Shown: positions 9,010 to 9,138 of the stretch, piece after piece
Layout of the letters: every line of letters begins with the position of its first letter
How positions within the stretch are numbered: the stretch's first letter is position 1
Source of the DNA: an uncultured Sphingomonas sp.
Lineage (GTDB): Bacteria > Pseudomonadota > Alphaproteobacteria > Sphingomonadales > Sphingomonadaceae
Length of the DNA: 9,138 bases
Assembly (NCBI GenBank): GCA_946482655.1
Contig: CAMLSA010000115.1
Location: 1-9,138 of the forward strand
Direction: 5' to 3'
Notes under the pieces: model-generated
Databases searched by the model: none
The model's input: the letters and a program-made list of their open reading frames with translations, nothing else
What the model was told of the DNA's origin: nothing
Position numbers and translations under genes: made by a program

Positions 9010-9138
9010 CCCCTTTGATCCAGTCGGCCAGGAGCGCGAGATAGCCCTCCGTGATCCGCGTCGAGCGGCGGCTACCGTCGGGCTGCTGGACATACTCGAC
9101 CATGCCGTGGTCGGTGTCGGGAAACAGGTAGAGGCTGA
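8954..9138 (-). CDS. Prolyl-oligopeptidase-like (S9) alpha/beta hydrolase, extreme C-terminus (5' end outside window)
   Basis: Sixty residues are visible before TGA (complement of 8954-8956). The gene reads leftward and its start lies beyond base 9138. The segment LYLFPDTDHGMVEY fits the strand-loop that carries the catalytic His (visible residue 10) near the end of S9/alpha-beta hydrolases. The following EGYLALLADWIKG (30-42) matches the last amphipathic helix of such enzymes. By family knowledge these are serine peptidases acting on short peptides, often exported; the Ser and Asp of the triad are outside the window, so activity and location cannot be judged. The last 19 codons have weaker G/C third-position bias than another minus-strand frame over the same bases, which raises the possibility of a frameshift near 9010. 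The gene converges on the aminotransferase. Confidence 0.7.
   Translation of the reverse strand, partial: SLYLFPDTDHGMVEYVQQPDGSRRSTRITEGYLALLADWIKGDVGGRYGRGARMGASVAH

Overview
The base composition is high-GC, with strong G/C preference at third codon positions. Protein styles include an HDFNN-type hybrid kinase core, a LigA with an extended helix-hairpin-helix spacer, and a minus-strand S9-type peptidase tail. Together these suggest an alphaproteobacterium, most likely a sphingomonad. That placement is an inference from sequence style, not from a search. The window holds no rRNA, tRNA, CRISPR array, insertion sequence or phage gene that I can see, and gene density is high.

Left part (1-2798): the 3' end of a large hybrid histidine kinase, carrying two receiver domains, runs with an ATGA overlap into a second cytoplasmic hybrid kinase of layout receiver-coiled coil-PAS-HisKA-HATPase-receiver. 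These two look like one translationally coupled signalling operon. Middle (2888-4999): a complete NAD+-dependent DNA ligase LigA with catalytic Lys, four zinc cysteines, HhH region and BRCT domain. Then (5094-6971): a third sensor kinase, membrane-bound, with a CHASE3-like periplasmic domain, an HDFNN-type kinase core and a C-terminal receiver. Its core closely resembles that of the second kinase, so ligA sits between two paralogous kinases.

Right part (7043-8829): a DedA-family membrane protein overlaps by ATGA with a class I/II PLP-dependent aminotransferase of the KAT/YbdL type. An imperfect 38-bp inverted repeat at 8825-8862 closes this + strand run. Beyond it, genes on the minus strand converge: the extreme C-terminus of a prolyl-oligopeptidase-like (S9) hydrolase enters from the right edge. 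Its tail overlaps a second minus-strand reading frame that also looks coding, so there may be a frameshift or a small overlapping gene.

The three kinases carry four complete receiver domains plus one cut by the window edge. No HPt or DNA-binding output domain is visible, so phosphoryl flow must leave to partners encoded elsewhere. Nothing here amounts to a clearly new biological system. The points most worth checking are the frame conflict at the right edge, the displacement of ligA from its usual recN neighbour, the kinase duplication around ligA, and the Tyr-to-Trp change at a PLP-contact position of the aminotransferase.
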